From a virus, in IMG/VR virus record IMGVR_UViG_3300035701_000058, positions 1-47,755 of that record: 47,755 bases of DNA; one strand, written 5' to 3'. How positions within the stretch are numbered: position 1 is the first letter of the stretch; the number at the start of each line of letters is the position of its first letter. This document shows, piece after piece, positions 8,511-16,113 of the stretch. The notes under the pieces are model-generated. The model was not told where the DNA came from. It saw only the letters and a program-made list of their open reading frames with translations, and did no database searches. A program made the position numbers and the translations under genes.

Positions 8511-9323
8511 TTAGGCAAGCGGTATGTAATAGATGGACACGAAGCACTTGCCTGCCGTTACGTTTGCCCAAGCGGCAGTACCAGTTACCGTAACCCGGAC
8601 GGTTTGAGCTGCGGAGAATCCGTCCATCGCATCTGTGGCAGCGTTCATAGCCACACGAACTATGGCATATACGGACTGGTCAGTAGGCAGAGAGAATCTA
8701 TCGAGGTCGCCATTTATACCAACCTGTATGATGCCTGTCGTGTCACCAGCGAAGGCTTCTGTCACATTGACAGAAGTACCAAGAACCAGAGCCCTTGCAG
8801 GCAGTTGCCCGGAGGTGAAGTCAATAGTACCTACTGCTCCAGCCCCGGTGAACGCTGCATGGTCTAGTTCCTGAGAGGTCAGGACAGCAATCTGCCCTAG
8901 CCCATCGGGGTCCTGATGTACCTTCACGGCTACGATACCAGTGGTCCCGCCAGTCAGGGTCGACAACGCGATACCGAAGGGTATGTTGGTCGCGGGGGTT
9001 GCAATCTTGCTCAGCACAGCAGTTGTGATGTTGATGTAGATACGGTCTCCTCTTGCTACTGCTGAGTCACCGGCTGCATCTGAACCCACAACAGACAAAG
9101 CCCAGATTCCCTCGGTGTCGATAGCAATTATGTCTGTCGCTGCGATGGCACTGGTGAAGGCAACCCCAACGAGTTTACCCATCACAATCGGGTCGCCGTG
9201 ATCTACAAAGCCGTCACCATGAACAGGGTGAACCATCGTAGATTCAAGCACTTCAACGTGCCTGCCCTCATAGGTGCTGGAAATCTCATCTCCAGCAGAA
9301 TAGCCAGTCATGTCATAAGGCAT
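8511..9323 (-). CDS. Capsid decoration protein with DUF2190-like N-terminal half
   Basis: This is a 270-residue protein. Residues about 35-130 carry the DUF2190 pattern: GDPIVMGKLVGVAF, then DIIAIDTEGIWAL, GDRIYIN and IPFGIALS. In this family the protein binds the outside of HK97-type shells or forms head fibres. The family is normally near 110-130 residues; here a second beta-rich domain of about 130 residues is added (strands such as TVRVTVTGTAAWANV). It sits directly between the protease/scaffold gene and the capsid gene, as usual. The leader is shared with the capsid gene. Confidence 0.85.
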   Translation of the reverse strand: MPYDMTGYSAGDEISSTYEGRHVEVLESTMVHPVHGDGFVDHGDPIVMGKLVGVAFTSAIAATDIIAIDTEGIWALSVVGSDAAGDSAVARGDRIYINITTAVLSKIATPATNIPFGIALSTLTGGTTGIVAVKVHQDPDGLGQIAVLTSQELDHAAFTGAGAVGTIDFTSGQLPARALVLGTSVNVTEAFAGDTTGIIQVGINGDLDRFSLPTDQSVYAIVRVAMNAATDAMDGFSAAQTVRVTVTGTAAWANVTAGKCFVSIYYIPLA

Positions 9324-9352
9324 TCTTGTTTCCTCCTAGTTTTTTAATGGGA

Positions 9353-11023
9353 TTACCGCCCCTTGGCGGCTATCTCGGCTTGTTCCTTGCTCAATCCCAA
9401 AGCTATGAAGCTCTCTATTAAAGCCTCATGTGCTTTCTTGGGGTCTGCAACCGTATCGCCAAATCCCTTGACCTTACCGCTCTCCCGGATGGCAGCGATG
9501 TAGTCGACCTCAGCCTTTATAGCCTCGGCTAGACCCTCATCGCTTGCAGCATTAGCGAACCTCTGGGCGATCCGTGTCTTGGCAGCGTCAGGCAGCTCTG
9601 CCTTGCCCAGAGCCTCAGTGACTTTGGCTTGGGTTGCAGCTACGAGCTTATCCTTTTCCGCCTGTTCCACTTTGCCCTTCAGTACGTCTCTCTCTGCAGT
9701 CAGGGTTTCGATGGTCGCGTTGGACTCTTTCAACTTCTCTTCAACTTCCAACTTGGTTTTTACCTCCTTAGTAATTTCCGCCCTGATACCAGTTTCTACA
9801 GCCTTAACCAGGTCAGGGCGCCTTTCTCTCAGGGTTTCCAGAGTTACTATGTCAACGTCCAGGGTTGCATCGCTGTTAGCCTCGTACAGTTCGACTTGGC
9901 CTCCAGCACCTGCCTCTGTCACAAAGTCCACCGACCGGGCCCTCACAAGGCGCTCAATCAGGTTAGTCTTGACTCCCTCGACCTCAGCTTTCGAGGCGGT
10001 GCCCACTGCATTGATAGAGACCCCTATGTCTTTCAACAGTCCCTTGTCTCGCAGCGTGGCTAGCCTCTCTTTCAGCCAGGGTTCGAGTATGTCAGCCTCT
10101 CCCATGATTACGCCCTGCGCATTCGGGTGAACATTATGGAGCGTGGCAACCCAGTCCTTTATCGACCTCTCGGGTCGTGTCTTGTCCTCTTCTGAAGTGG
10201 GGTGGTCCGCGTACATCTTCACGCCTTCAAAAATCTTGCAGTCCCGCGCCAGCACCTCGAGGGGATAATATCGCTCTTTCGTAGCGTTGAATCCAGGTTT
10301 AATGACAACCAGTTGGGCTTTCCCGCCGCCGTCAACTTTAGCTTCCACAAGCGGGATGAACTCAGATATCAGTTGCCGGGACTCGATCTCTTTCACCCAT
10401 CTCGGCACATCCTCATCAGGCACATCGAGTTTGGCGTATTCGGCTCTAATCCTGCGCTTGACAGACGGGAGGGCTTCTTTGACAATCTCTACCCTCTGCC
10501 CTCTGAGTCCGCCCGGGGATAGCGCGGCTGCCGCGCGCCCTAGTTGTACTTTGGTGACTTTCTGCTGCGCCGACTCCCAGAGGCGCAACTTCCAGGTCGA
10601 GGCGTTATCAGGGTCGGGCGTGTGGGCGTAGGCGGACGCGGGATAGACTTCACCGTCTTCCTGCTTGATTAGAGCCTGTTCTTTCAGCCAGAGAAGAACA
10701 GAGTCGGCTTCCACAAGGTCGGCCTCAGTTGGCTCAGTAAGCAAGGCTAGTTTCTGCACTTTAGGGTCAGTAATCTTACCTCTCCTGCCAGCTTCCTGTA
10801 TAATTTCTGCAATTACATTCATGTCTTTCGACTCCTTTGCGACCCACTCGCCCTTTTCGTTCTGCTTGTATTTGCTTTTGACAGCCGTGTAAGCCACTGC
10901 GCTCGCTTTTCCTTCGTCCTTGTACTGTTCAAGGGCTGAATTATAAGCTGCTATCCAGATTTCCTGGCAGTGCGCGGGCATATCCTTAATGCGCTCCGGG
11001 GGATTATCTTTTGTATATGGCAT
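9353..11023 (-). CDS. Prohead protease/scaffold with N-terminal ChaB-like domain
   Basis: This is a 556-residue protein. Residues 2-62 match the ChaB pattern: PYTKDNPP, MPAHCQEIWIAAYNSAL, AVAYTAVKSKY. A second region near residues 230-390 contains VKMYADHPTSEEDKTRPERSIKDWV and GVSINAVG, which I associate with phage capsid maturation proteases. Residues about 415-480 form a Lys/Glu-rich coiled coil, as in scaffolding domains. The tail is helical. The gene lies between MuF and the decoration and capsid genes. The catalytic residues could not be assigned by eye. A ChaB domain fused to a head protease is found in some phages, but its role there is unclear. Confidence 0.8.
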   Translation of the reverse strand: MPYTKDNPPERIKDMPAHCQEIWIAAYNSALEQYKDEGKASAVAYTAVKSKYKQNEKGEWVAKESKDMNVIAEIIQEAGRRGKITDPKVQKLALLTEPTEADLVEADSVLLWLKEQALIKQEDGEVYPASAYAHTPDPDNASTWKLRLWESAQQKVTKVQLGRAAAALSPGGLRGQRVEIVKEALPSVKRRIRAEYAKLDVPDEDVPRWVKEIESRQLISEFIPLVEAKVDGGGKAQLVVIKPGFNATKERYYPLEVLARDCKIFEGVKMYADHPTSEEDKTRPERSIKDWVATLHNVHPNAQGVIMGEADILEPWLKERLATLRDKGLLKDIGVSINAVGTASKAEVEGVKTNLIERLVRARSVDFVTEAGAGGQVELYEANSDATLDVDIVTLETLRERRPDLVKAVETGIRAEITKEVKTKLEVEEKLKESNATIETLTAERDVLKGKVEQAEKDKLVAATQAKVTEALGKAELPDAAKTRIAQRFANAASDEGLAEAIKAEVDYIAAIRESGKVKGFGDTVADPKKAHEALIESFIALGLSKEQAEIAAKGR

Positions 11024-11035
11024 GGTTTAACCCTC

Positions 11036-11281
11036 CTATGTGTGCCGTCCGTTCAATCTCTCAACGAGTGTAATTAACTGCGAGAGTGCTTTTGTGTTCT
11101 CCTCACGGGTCTCGCTATCACGTTCCAGTAAAGTTGCTAACCGCTTCTCCATGCTTTCACATAAGTCAGCAAATCGTTGCGTAGACTCTCTGCGGTCTAT
11201 CCGGTAGATTGTAAAAACAATGAGGCCAAAGACGGCACCTATCCCCATGCTGGCTATCGCTGATATGAAGTCTGTGTCCAT
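11036..11281 (-). CDS. Single-span membrane protein with coiled-coil tail
   Basis: This 81-residue protein starts MDTDFISAIASMGIGAVF. An upstream in-frame ATG at 11344 would place the first codons inside a strong terminator hairpin, so the start at 11281 is preferred. One membrane helix lies at about 6-26. After it comes YRIDRRESTQ and a charged coiled coil from about 38 to 78. The layout resembles BhlA/UviB-type holin-like proteins. It sits between the MuF and protease genes, just behind a terminator. The function is unknown; holin-like is a guess. Confidence 0.75.
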   Translation of the reverse strand: MDTDFISAIASMGIGAVFGLIVFTIYRIDRRESTQRFADLCESMEKRLATLLERDSETREENTKALSQLITLVERLNGRHT

Positions 11282-11311
11282 CTCGCATCTATTCCCTTTC
11301 TGCCTGAAAAT

Positions 11312-11358
11312 AAAAAAAGAACCGCAAACTCTGAATTTCTTCAAAGCCTGCGGTTCTT
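11312..11358 (-). terminator. Rho-independent terminator inside the head operon
   Basis: AAGAACCGCA pairs fully with TGCGGTTCTT (11317-11326 and 11349-11358), and on the minus strand a run of seven T follows. This is a textbook terminator in the sense of the operon. It stands between the DUF2292-like gene and the coiled-coil membrane gene. Readthrough or antitermination must occur for the protease and capsid genes to be made, unless another promoter lies downstream. Confidence 0.8.
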
Positions 11359-11382
11359 CCTGCTCGGCTAATATTTAATTGG

Positions 11383-11535
11383 CTATTTCGTGTCCAGCGT
11401 TACTGTTTCCTCTACCTTCACCATCGTTGCCTTGCCCTCACGCACCTGGACGGTTACCGTGCCCCATCGGAGATGCTCTGCCCAGTTGACCTTCCTCACT
11501 GTGTCTTTCAGGGCTTGCTCTTGGGTAGGTGTCAT
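11383..11535 (-). CDS. DUF2292/YezD-like small protein
   Basis: This 50-residue protein starts at the ATG at 11535, which overlaps the MuF stop as ATGA; a longer in-frame start at 11571 would lie inside the MuF gene. The text LRWGTVTVQVREGKATMVKVEETV fits the DUF2292 pattern (fGsvtv.vqdGkvvqie..ek), a short beta-strand protein seen in clostridia and sulfate reducers. Its function is unknown. The location, coupled to a head gene, is unusual for this family. It ends just before a terminator. Confidence 0.7.
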   Translation of the reverse strand: MTPTQEQALKDTVRKVNWAEHLRWGTVTVQVREGKATMVKVEETVTLDTK

Positions 11536-12107
11536 TTCCCTAACCTCGCGGGAGCTAAGGCGCATCGGCAATTCGGGTGAGCCGGTGGTCTTTCATCGCC
11601 GCTTGAAAATACATGGTCTAGCGGTACGATGCCCTCTGCTCCGTTCCCCTCGCAGATAGGGCAGGGGTCGAATGTCATCCACTCCTTGCCTGTTATGCCC
11701 ATTTCCTCAGCCCTATCCATGAAACTCTGTTCGAGCGCATCCGCAGTTTCTGTACGTGAGATAACCTGAGCTCGGGTCCTGCTCATGCCTTGGAACTGCG
11801 CTCTCAAATCCCTGGCTATCCCGTCCACCCCTCTTTTATTTTCAATGCCCTCGCTGATAATCTTGGCTAACTGCTTCTTGGTCTCTTCGTCTATTTGAGT
11901 GACAAGTGCGGCGCCGTGCTTCGAGGCGTAGTCAATCGCAGCCTGCATTGGAGGGCCCTCGTAGGGCAAGCCAGCCCATTTCGTCATCTGCGCTGAGCCT
12001 TCGATATAGACTATCGCTATATGTCCATTCAGCCGAGCCAGCAAGTTGCCCTGGAATATTCTCAACAGTGGGTCTAACAGACCGTCTATGGCGTCAGGAA
12101 GTGGCAT
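11532..12107 (-). CDS. MuF-like minor head protein (SPP1 gp7 family)
   Basis: This is a 191-residue protein. The C-terminal half contains RTRAQVISRTETADALEQSF near residue 110, then KEWMTFDPCPICEGNGAEG and HPNCRCAL, all typical of the MuF C-terminal domain. The family is delivered in or on the head and helps connect portal and capsid. The usual length is 250-400 residues, so this one is short at the N-terminus. Its ATG overlaps the stop of the gene upstream (TAATG), and its own stop overlaps the next start (ATGA). Confidence 0.88.
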   Translation of the reverse strand: MPLPDAIDGLLDPLLRIFQGNLLARLNGHIAIVYIEGSAQMTKWAGLPYEGPPMQAAIDYASKHGAALVTQIDEETKKQLAKIISEGIENKRGVDGIARDLRAQFQGMSRTRAQVISRTETADALEQSFMDRAEEMGITGKEWMTFDPCPICEGNGAEGIVPLDHVFSSGDERPPAHPNCRCALAPARLGK

Positions 12108-12307
12108 TACTCCACCTTTACAAACTTATAATATATTTCATCCAACATGTGGAATGGGAACGCCTTCTCAAGCCCCGAGAAGTACTCAGCTAATCCCTTT
12201 TCGAATTCCTTTGCGAGTTTTTCGTTTCTTACGCTTTTTGGGTTTGCTGGAAGTTGAGACTGTGCTACCTCCAGGAGTTTGTCCAGCTCCTTTAGAATTG
12301 CTTCCAT
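12107..12307 (-). CDS. Small helical protein coupled to MuF
   Basis: This 66-residue protein (MEAILKELDKLLEVAQ...) has AGGATAACACCT before the ATG and ends in a TAATG overlap with the MuF start. It is Glu/Lys/Leu-rich and predicted fully helical. Its first 122 bases are shared, in another frame, with the zinc-motif gene at 12186-12449. I do not recognise the family. The coupling suggests a small head-assembly partner. Confidence 0.7.
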   Translation of the reverse strand: MEAILKELDKLLEVAQSQLPANPKSVRNEKLAKEFEKGLAEYFSGLEKAFPFHMLDEIYYKFVKVE

Positions 12308-12449
12308 AGGTGTTATCCTTCTCGTCTGGAATTTGGCAGCCGCATCGAAGCCGTATCAGCCCTGCCTCTCTCTCGACATAGCCCTTGCCGCCGCAGTTGG
12401 CGCATACCTCATCCCCGAGATGCACTGAGTTTGTGTCCGTTCCCCCCAT
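12186..12449 (-). CDS. Small zinc-motif protein with basic tail
   Basis: This 87-residue protein begins MGGTDTNSVHLGDEVCANCGG and has four Cys in CANCGGKGYV...LRCGC, near 16-38, like one half of a DnaJ-type zinc finger. The last 20 residues are Lys/Arg-rich (KPKKRKKRKTRK). The upstream site AGGAAGGAG is excellent. The basic tail is encoded by bases that also encode the start of the 66-residue gene in another frame, so composition there is constrained. It might bind nucleic acid; this is an inference. Confidence 0.65.
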   Translation of the reverse strand: MGGTDTNSVHLGDEVCANCGGKGYVEREAGLIRLRCGCQIPDEKDNTYGSNSKGAGQTPGGSTVSTSSKPKKRKKRKTRKGIRKGIS

Positions 12450-12484
12450 GCTCTAACTCCTTCCTGTTAATGCAATTTAATAAA

Positions 12485-12531
12485 AATAGGTATTTCTACC
12501 TATTGACTTACCTATATAGTTATGATAATAT
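12485..12531 (+). promoter_or_regulatory. Promoter and palindromic operator of the plus-strand gene
   Basis: A perfect inverted repeat, AATAGGTA-TTTC-TACCTATT, spans 12485-12504. A third half-site, TACCTATA, lies at 12509-12516. TTGACT (12503-12508) fits a -35 box, and TAATAT (12526-12531, spacer 17) or GATAAT (12524-12529, spacer 15) fits a -10. The palindrome overlaps the -35 box, so a repressor bound there would shut the promoter. The ATG of the gene is at 12560. Confidence 0.65.
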
Positions 12532-12559
12532 AACCACAGATAGCAAAAAGGAGAAGAGG

Positions 12560-12871
12560 ATGAGTGCAAATACCGATTTCACCCCCGAGGAAATGACTGA
12601 ATGGGCAATCAATCTAAAATCCCACGATGATGCAGGTCTAAAGTGGGATAATCCCAGCGATCTATTCAAATTTATCGTCCGCAACTGGGATTTCCCTGGC
12701 AGTTATGATGATGCCATCAGGGTTTACAATATAATGTACCCAATGCCAACCCAATTATTCTGCCTCCGTTGCAATCATCGTTGGTATTCCCGCAATCCTA
12801 CCAATAACCCCAAATTCTGCCCCTCTTGCAATTCACCATATTGGAATAAACCTAGAAAGATTAAAATTTAA
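12560..12871 (+). CDS. Plus-strand zinc-ribbon protein (moron)
   Basis: This is the only convincing gene on the plus strand. The ATG at 12560 follows AAAAAGGAGAAGAGG, and the protein has 103 residues. The C-terminal third has FCLRCNHRW...FCPSC near residues 71-93, a one-finger zinc ribbon, and a basic end (NKPRKIKI). The first 65 residues are acidic and aromatic-rich with no recognised family. It lies head-on to the portal gene, with its own promoter and operator, and is richer in A and T than its neighbours. These are marks of a moron. A prophage-stage or early role is possible. Confidence 0.8.
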   Translation: MSANTDFTPEEMTEWAINLKSHDDAGLKWDNPSDLFKFIVRNWDFPGSYDDAIRVYNIMYPMPTQLFCLRCNHRWYSRNPTNNPKFCPSCNSPYWNKPRKIKI

Positions 12872-12884
12872 AATTTAACAGAAC

Positions 12885-14267
12885 TCATAGTTTTATATTC
12901 TGTCTGATCTCTTTTAATGCCTTGATAGCCCTGACCTCGGCACTTTCCTCTGTTTCCTGCTGCCCCTTCGCCAAGTTCTTGATAACCTCAGCCGTGTCGT
13001 TTATTCCCAGGCTCATCAAGGCTTGCTGCTGTACGTCAGGGGAGCCAGCGAACTGCGGGAAAGCCTGAACTATGGTGAGTAGGGCCTGAGCTGCTGCCAG
13101 CACATCTTCCGGAGCGATAGGCGGGAAGTCCAGGTCGACATACCACTTGTCAGGGTCAACACTAGCATTCTCAAGGACTATCTCATTTATGCTTTTGTAT
13201 GTGTCTGCCCAAACCTGCTGATAAGAGGTGAACATCTTCATCATGGGCAGTTCTACCGTCTTGGCAGTAGCCAGATTGCCTATTGAGATATCCCCGAAAT
13301 ATTGCTCCGGTATCCCTACTGCTGAGGCTACCTGTAACTTGAGCATCCGTCCGTCATCGTAGGCATTGCGGGCGTTGCTATCAGTGCGGATGGGCTGAGT
13401 GTCGACTGCCGCGTTCTCTACTATCACCGAGCCAGCCGGAACCTGCTTGCCCTCGAAATTGGTTTGCATTGAAGATACTGCTGCTGCGTTCCCTGTCAAC
13501 TTCGCTTTCCAGGCGAACTTAGCCAGCGCCAGCATGATTGCCACACGGCTCGCCAGGAAGCGCCGGTATTGTTTAATCCAGTCGAGGGCAGGAACTAGAA
13601 GAGGAACACCGCGCTGTCCGAGGGTGTTATATGCCAGGTGGTAGACTATGGGGCTGGCAGGTTCGGCTTCATGTTTTGTGCCCATCGCGTCAGGGCACTC
13701 TTCGTTTTCGATATTCAGGTGGCTCCGGTAGTATGCGGTTTGTGGCGAGCCCTGCGGGGTAGACCATGCCCTCTTGTAGAACTTCACATCGTCTTTATCT
13801 TCAGGATTGGCTATGATTTCAGCGATTTCCAGCGGGTCTATCAGGCGTATCGTAGCGCCCTGCTCTTGAGCGCCCAGGAAGAGGGCAAAGAACACCTCAC
13901 CATCCACAAGCAGCTTATTCGAGGAGCGCCGCTGCCCTTCGGCTGACAGTATCTTGCTGTTCTGTTTGGCATTCCAGAACTTATCAATGATTTCCTGCGT
14001 GCTGTCTTCATCTGCCTGGCAGGTCAACCCGGAACCGAAGGTGTAGTCTGTCCATAATCTAACGGCCTGCTTCGCCAGTGGATCCTTGTAAAAATAAATC
14101 CTTGACCGCTTGAGCATGGATATCCGTTCTGACTCCGTGAGGACTTCGCCGGACGTGGCGCTGAGATTTATGTACCCAGAATCTTCAACGCGCAGTTCGT
14201 CTTCAACTGTCTGTGTCGCTTCTTTTAACAGGACATCAAACTCGAAGTTACGTTCAAAATCGGTCAT
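12885..14267 (-). CDS. Portal protein
   Basis: This 460-residue protein starts after GAGGAGCCAGAG. The sequence has the portal layout: an N-terminal LKRSRIYFYKDPLAKQAVRLWTDYTFGSG, a central region with RLIDPLEIAEI, and a helical stem with AVGIPEQYFGDISIGNLATAKTVELPMMKMF near residues 310-340, typical of SPP1/HK97-like portals. The C-terminus is Gln/Glu-rich. It follows the terminase and precedes MuF, as in most head operons. The portal forms the dodecameric ring through which DNA enters and leaves. Confidence 0.92.
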   Translation of the reverse strand: MTDFERNFEFDVLLKEATQTVEDELRVEDSGYINLSATSGEVLTESERISMLKRSRIYFYKDPLAKQAVRLWTDYTFGSGLTCQADEDSTQEIIDKFWNAKQNSKILSAEGQRRSSNKLLVDGEVFFALFLGAQEQGATIRLIDPLEIAEIIANPEDKDDVKFYKRAWSTPQGSPQTAYYRSHLNIENEECPDAMGTKHEAEPASPIVYHLAYNTLGQRGVPLLVPALDWIKQYRRFLASRVAIMLALAKFAWKAKLTGNAAAVSSMQTNFEGKQVPAGSVIVENAAVDTQPIRTDSNARNAYDDGRMLKLQVASAVGIPEQYFGDISIGNLATAKTVELPMMKMFTSYQQVWADTYKSINEIVLENASVDPDKWYVDLDFPPIAPEDVLAAAQALLTIVQAFPQFAGSPDVQQQALMSLGINDTAEVIKNLAKGQQETEESAEVRAIKALKEIRQNIKL

Positions 14268-14277
14268 CTCTGGCTCC

Positions 14278-14472
14278 TCATGCTGGTGCTACCTGCAGCC
14301 TTTGCCTCTGCGCTTCTTGCTTCTCTACAGTTTCCTGCCTCACCTTCGCTGCCTTGCACATCAAGGGGTCTTTATGCTGGTATATCCCCTTCTCGACCTT
14401 AATCAGCGTGCCACCCCCGCACAGACAGACACGGCAGTGAATCGGCTTGGCTCTCCACCATTCTGAACTCAT
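14278..14472 (-). CDS. Small zinc-motif protein between terminase and portal
   Basis: This 64-residue protein has its start set at the ATG at 14472; a longer frame to 14619 would overlap the terminase and is not needed. It contains IHCRVCLCGGGTL and a later Cys (C39), with an HKDPLM stretch, which suggests a small zinc knuckle. A Gln/Arg-rich helix ends it. It fills the gap between the large terminase and portal genes. I do not recognise the family. Confidence 0.65.
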   Translation of the reverse strand: MSSEWWRAKPIHCRVCLCGGGTLIKVEKGIYQHKDPLMCKAAKVRQETVEKQEAQRQRLQVAPA

Positions 14473-14513
14473 ATAGGTGCTACCCCTAAATCTTTTTGTG
14501 TTCCCTGTCTTCT

Positions 14514-15761
14514 TCAAAGGTCCATCCCTCTGACTAATTGCATGGAGTCGTAAAACACAACTCTCTCTTGCTCTATAGCTACGGGGCGCGTCCCGTGTAC
14601 TGCCAGAGCCAGGGCGCACACACAGTCATCGTGCATCCCTTCCATCGCGGAATAACGAACCCCAGTTCTGGAATAACTATATTCAAAAGACTCCAATTCA
14701 GTGACTATCACGCCGTCAGGGAACCTGATATACCCTTGCTGAATGGCTACCGCGAGTCCCTCCATCAGCTGCTGCTTGCTTGGGGCTGAGAAGTGATAGC
14801 CCTCGACAGCCAACCCCGAACGCTGTAGCTGCTCGGTGATTGGGTCTCCTACGCCGGTGCTGTCAACGATGGTACGAGCCTTGCCCACCATGCCCTTAAT
14901 CCGTTGCATTGTCTCTTGCCAGGGAAGTTGAAATCGCTCGAACCGGCACACCCTGCACATTCTGTCCAGCCCGATAATCACTGTGTAATCAACCGACTTA
15001 GCTAGGTCGATACCTATGACAACAGGCTCACCGTTGCTCAGTGGCGCTATGCAAGCCCGTATCGCCGTCAGCCCGAAGGGATTCCCCTCATCATCGCTTG
15101 GCTCGGCAAGATATAGTTCGCGGAACACCGACTCTGGCAGTTGGCGCCGGGCATCCTCTACTTCATCGGCTGTGATAATACCTGCCTGGACAGCATCATG
15201 CGCGGTGATGCGATGGTAAGACATGTCCTTTTCGCCGGACTCTGCGCGCCGCGCCATCTTATAAGCCCAGTTGCGCCGCCCCTTGACGTTGCCGATTATG
15301 CGAACGGGTCCGTTGGTTGCAGTGATGGTTGACCTTACCGCGTGCCAGGACTCCTCTTTAACGCGGCTCGCTTCGTCAATCACCGCTGCCCAGACATCTT
15401 CGCCGTAGAGCGAGTCAGGCTTCTCAGCTCCCTTAAACCATATCACCGCGCCGTTTACAAGCGTGATCGTCAACTCAGACTCGTTAGCAGCGTAGACTTC
15501 CTGGGGAAGTGCCCTCTTGAGCCGCCTGAAGGCGATTTTAGCCTGGGGATATATAGGTGCTATCCACCAATATGACCGCCCTGCCTTGCCAGCCATAGCC
15601 TGTTCAGTAAGCCATACAAGGGCGCCCAGCGTCTTCCCGGACTTGGTTGACGCTTCAATGGCACTATATCTCTCAGGGCAAAAAAGAGCCCCGAGCTGTT
15701 TTGGGTAGAGCCAGGGGCGCTGATAGGTTATCTGCTTAGGTTTACTCAGGGTTGCTTGCAT
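14514..15761 (-). CDS. terL: Terminase large subunit
   Basis: This 415-residue DNA-packaging motor starts at the ATG at 15761, seven bases after GAGG; the in-frame TTG at 15767 is less likely. Walker A is ASTKSGKT (37-44) and Walker B is WAAVIDE (124-130), with an IIGN coupling motif near 155-158. The nuclease domain shows GIDLAKS (D252), IVDSTGVGD (D300) and HDD (377-379) in the expected spacing. The start overlaps the end of the small subunit. The protein is slightly shorter than many homologues but has all key motifs. It cuts and translocates concatemeric DNA, in line with a circularly permuted genome. Confidence 0.95.
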   Translation of the reverse strand: MQATLSKPKQITYQRPWLYPKQLGALFCPERYSAIEASTKSGKTLGALVWLTEQAMAGKAGRSYWWIAPIYPQAKIAFRRLKRALPQEVYAANESELTITLVNGAVIWFKGAEKPDSLYGEDVWAAVIDEASRVKEESWHAVRSTITATNGPVRIIGNVKGRRNWAYKMARRAESGEKDMSYHRITAHDAVQAGIITADEVEDARRQLPESVFRELYLAEPSDDEGNPFGLTAIRACIAPLSNGEPVVIGIDLAKSVDYTVIIGLDRMCRVCRFERFQLPWQETMQRIKGMVGKARTIVDSTGVGDPITEQLQRSGLAVEGYHFSAPSKQQLMEGLAVAIQQGYIRFPDGVIVTELESFEYSYSRTGVRYSAMEGMHDDCVCALALAVHGTRPVAIEQERVVFYDSMQLVRGMDL

Positions 15762-16113
15762 TATCAAACCTCAGGGTGAAGGTTAAGGGGTTGCCGTTCT
15801 CGCCTCCCAAGTTCATCGGTTGAACTACTTTGCCTTCTATCCGGTCAAGTCCCTCTTTGATAGCGGTCAGGTCACCCTTGCTCATCTTAGAGAATAGGGC
15901 TTTGGCTATTACCATCGCGCCAGTAGGATAGCAGGGCATTTTCTGCCACTTCTTCAGCACCTTCTCGGGATTGCCCTCTATAAGTTCACGAAGTAGCATA
16001 GAAACGCTTTGGGGCTTCCTAGGGCTGCCATTGGGGTTTCCGCTCTGCCCAGGCACAAATCTCCCCTTTGAGTCTCTAGTTTCCTGTTGTGCAGGTTTCC
16101 CGTTAGTTACCAT
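15742..16113 (-). CDS. Terminase small-subunit-like protein (DUF5681 type)
   Basis: This is a 123-residue protein. The N-terminus carries KGRFVPGQSGNPNGSPRKP, a hallmark of DUF5681 proteins found next to large terminases. A helical core follows (LLRELIEGN...AMVIAKALFSKM). It starts inside the end of the methyltransferase gene and its end overlaps terL. Such proteins recognise the packaging site and stimulate TerL. The position is what makes the assignment likely. Confidence 0.8.
   Translation of the reverse strand: MVTNGKPAQQETRDSKGRFVPGQSGNPNGSPRKPQSVSMLLRELIEGNPEKVLKKWQKMPCYPTGAMVIAKALFSKMSKGDLTAIKEGLDRIEGKVVQPMNLGGENGNPLTFTLRFDNASNPE

Noticed and set aside
14473-14619. Longer start for the small zinc-motif gene before the portal
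   Set aside because: It would overlap the end of the terminase gene in another frame and has no ribosome binding site; the ATG at 14472 is enough.
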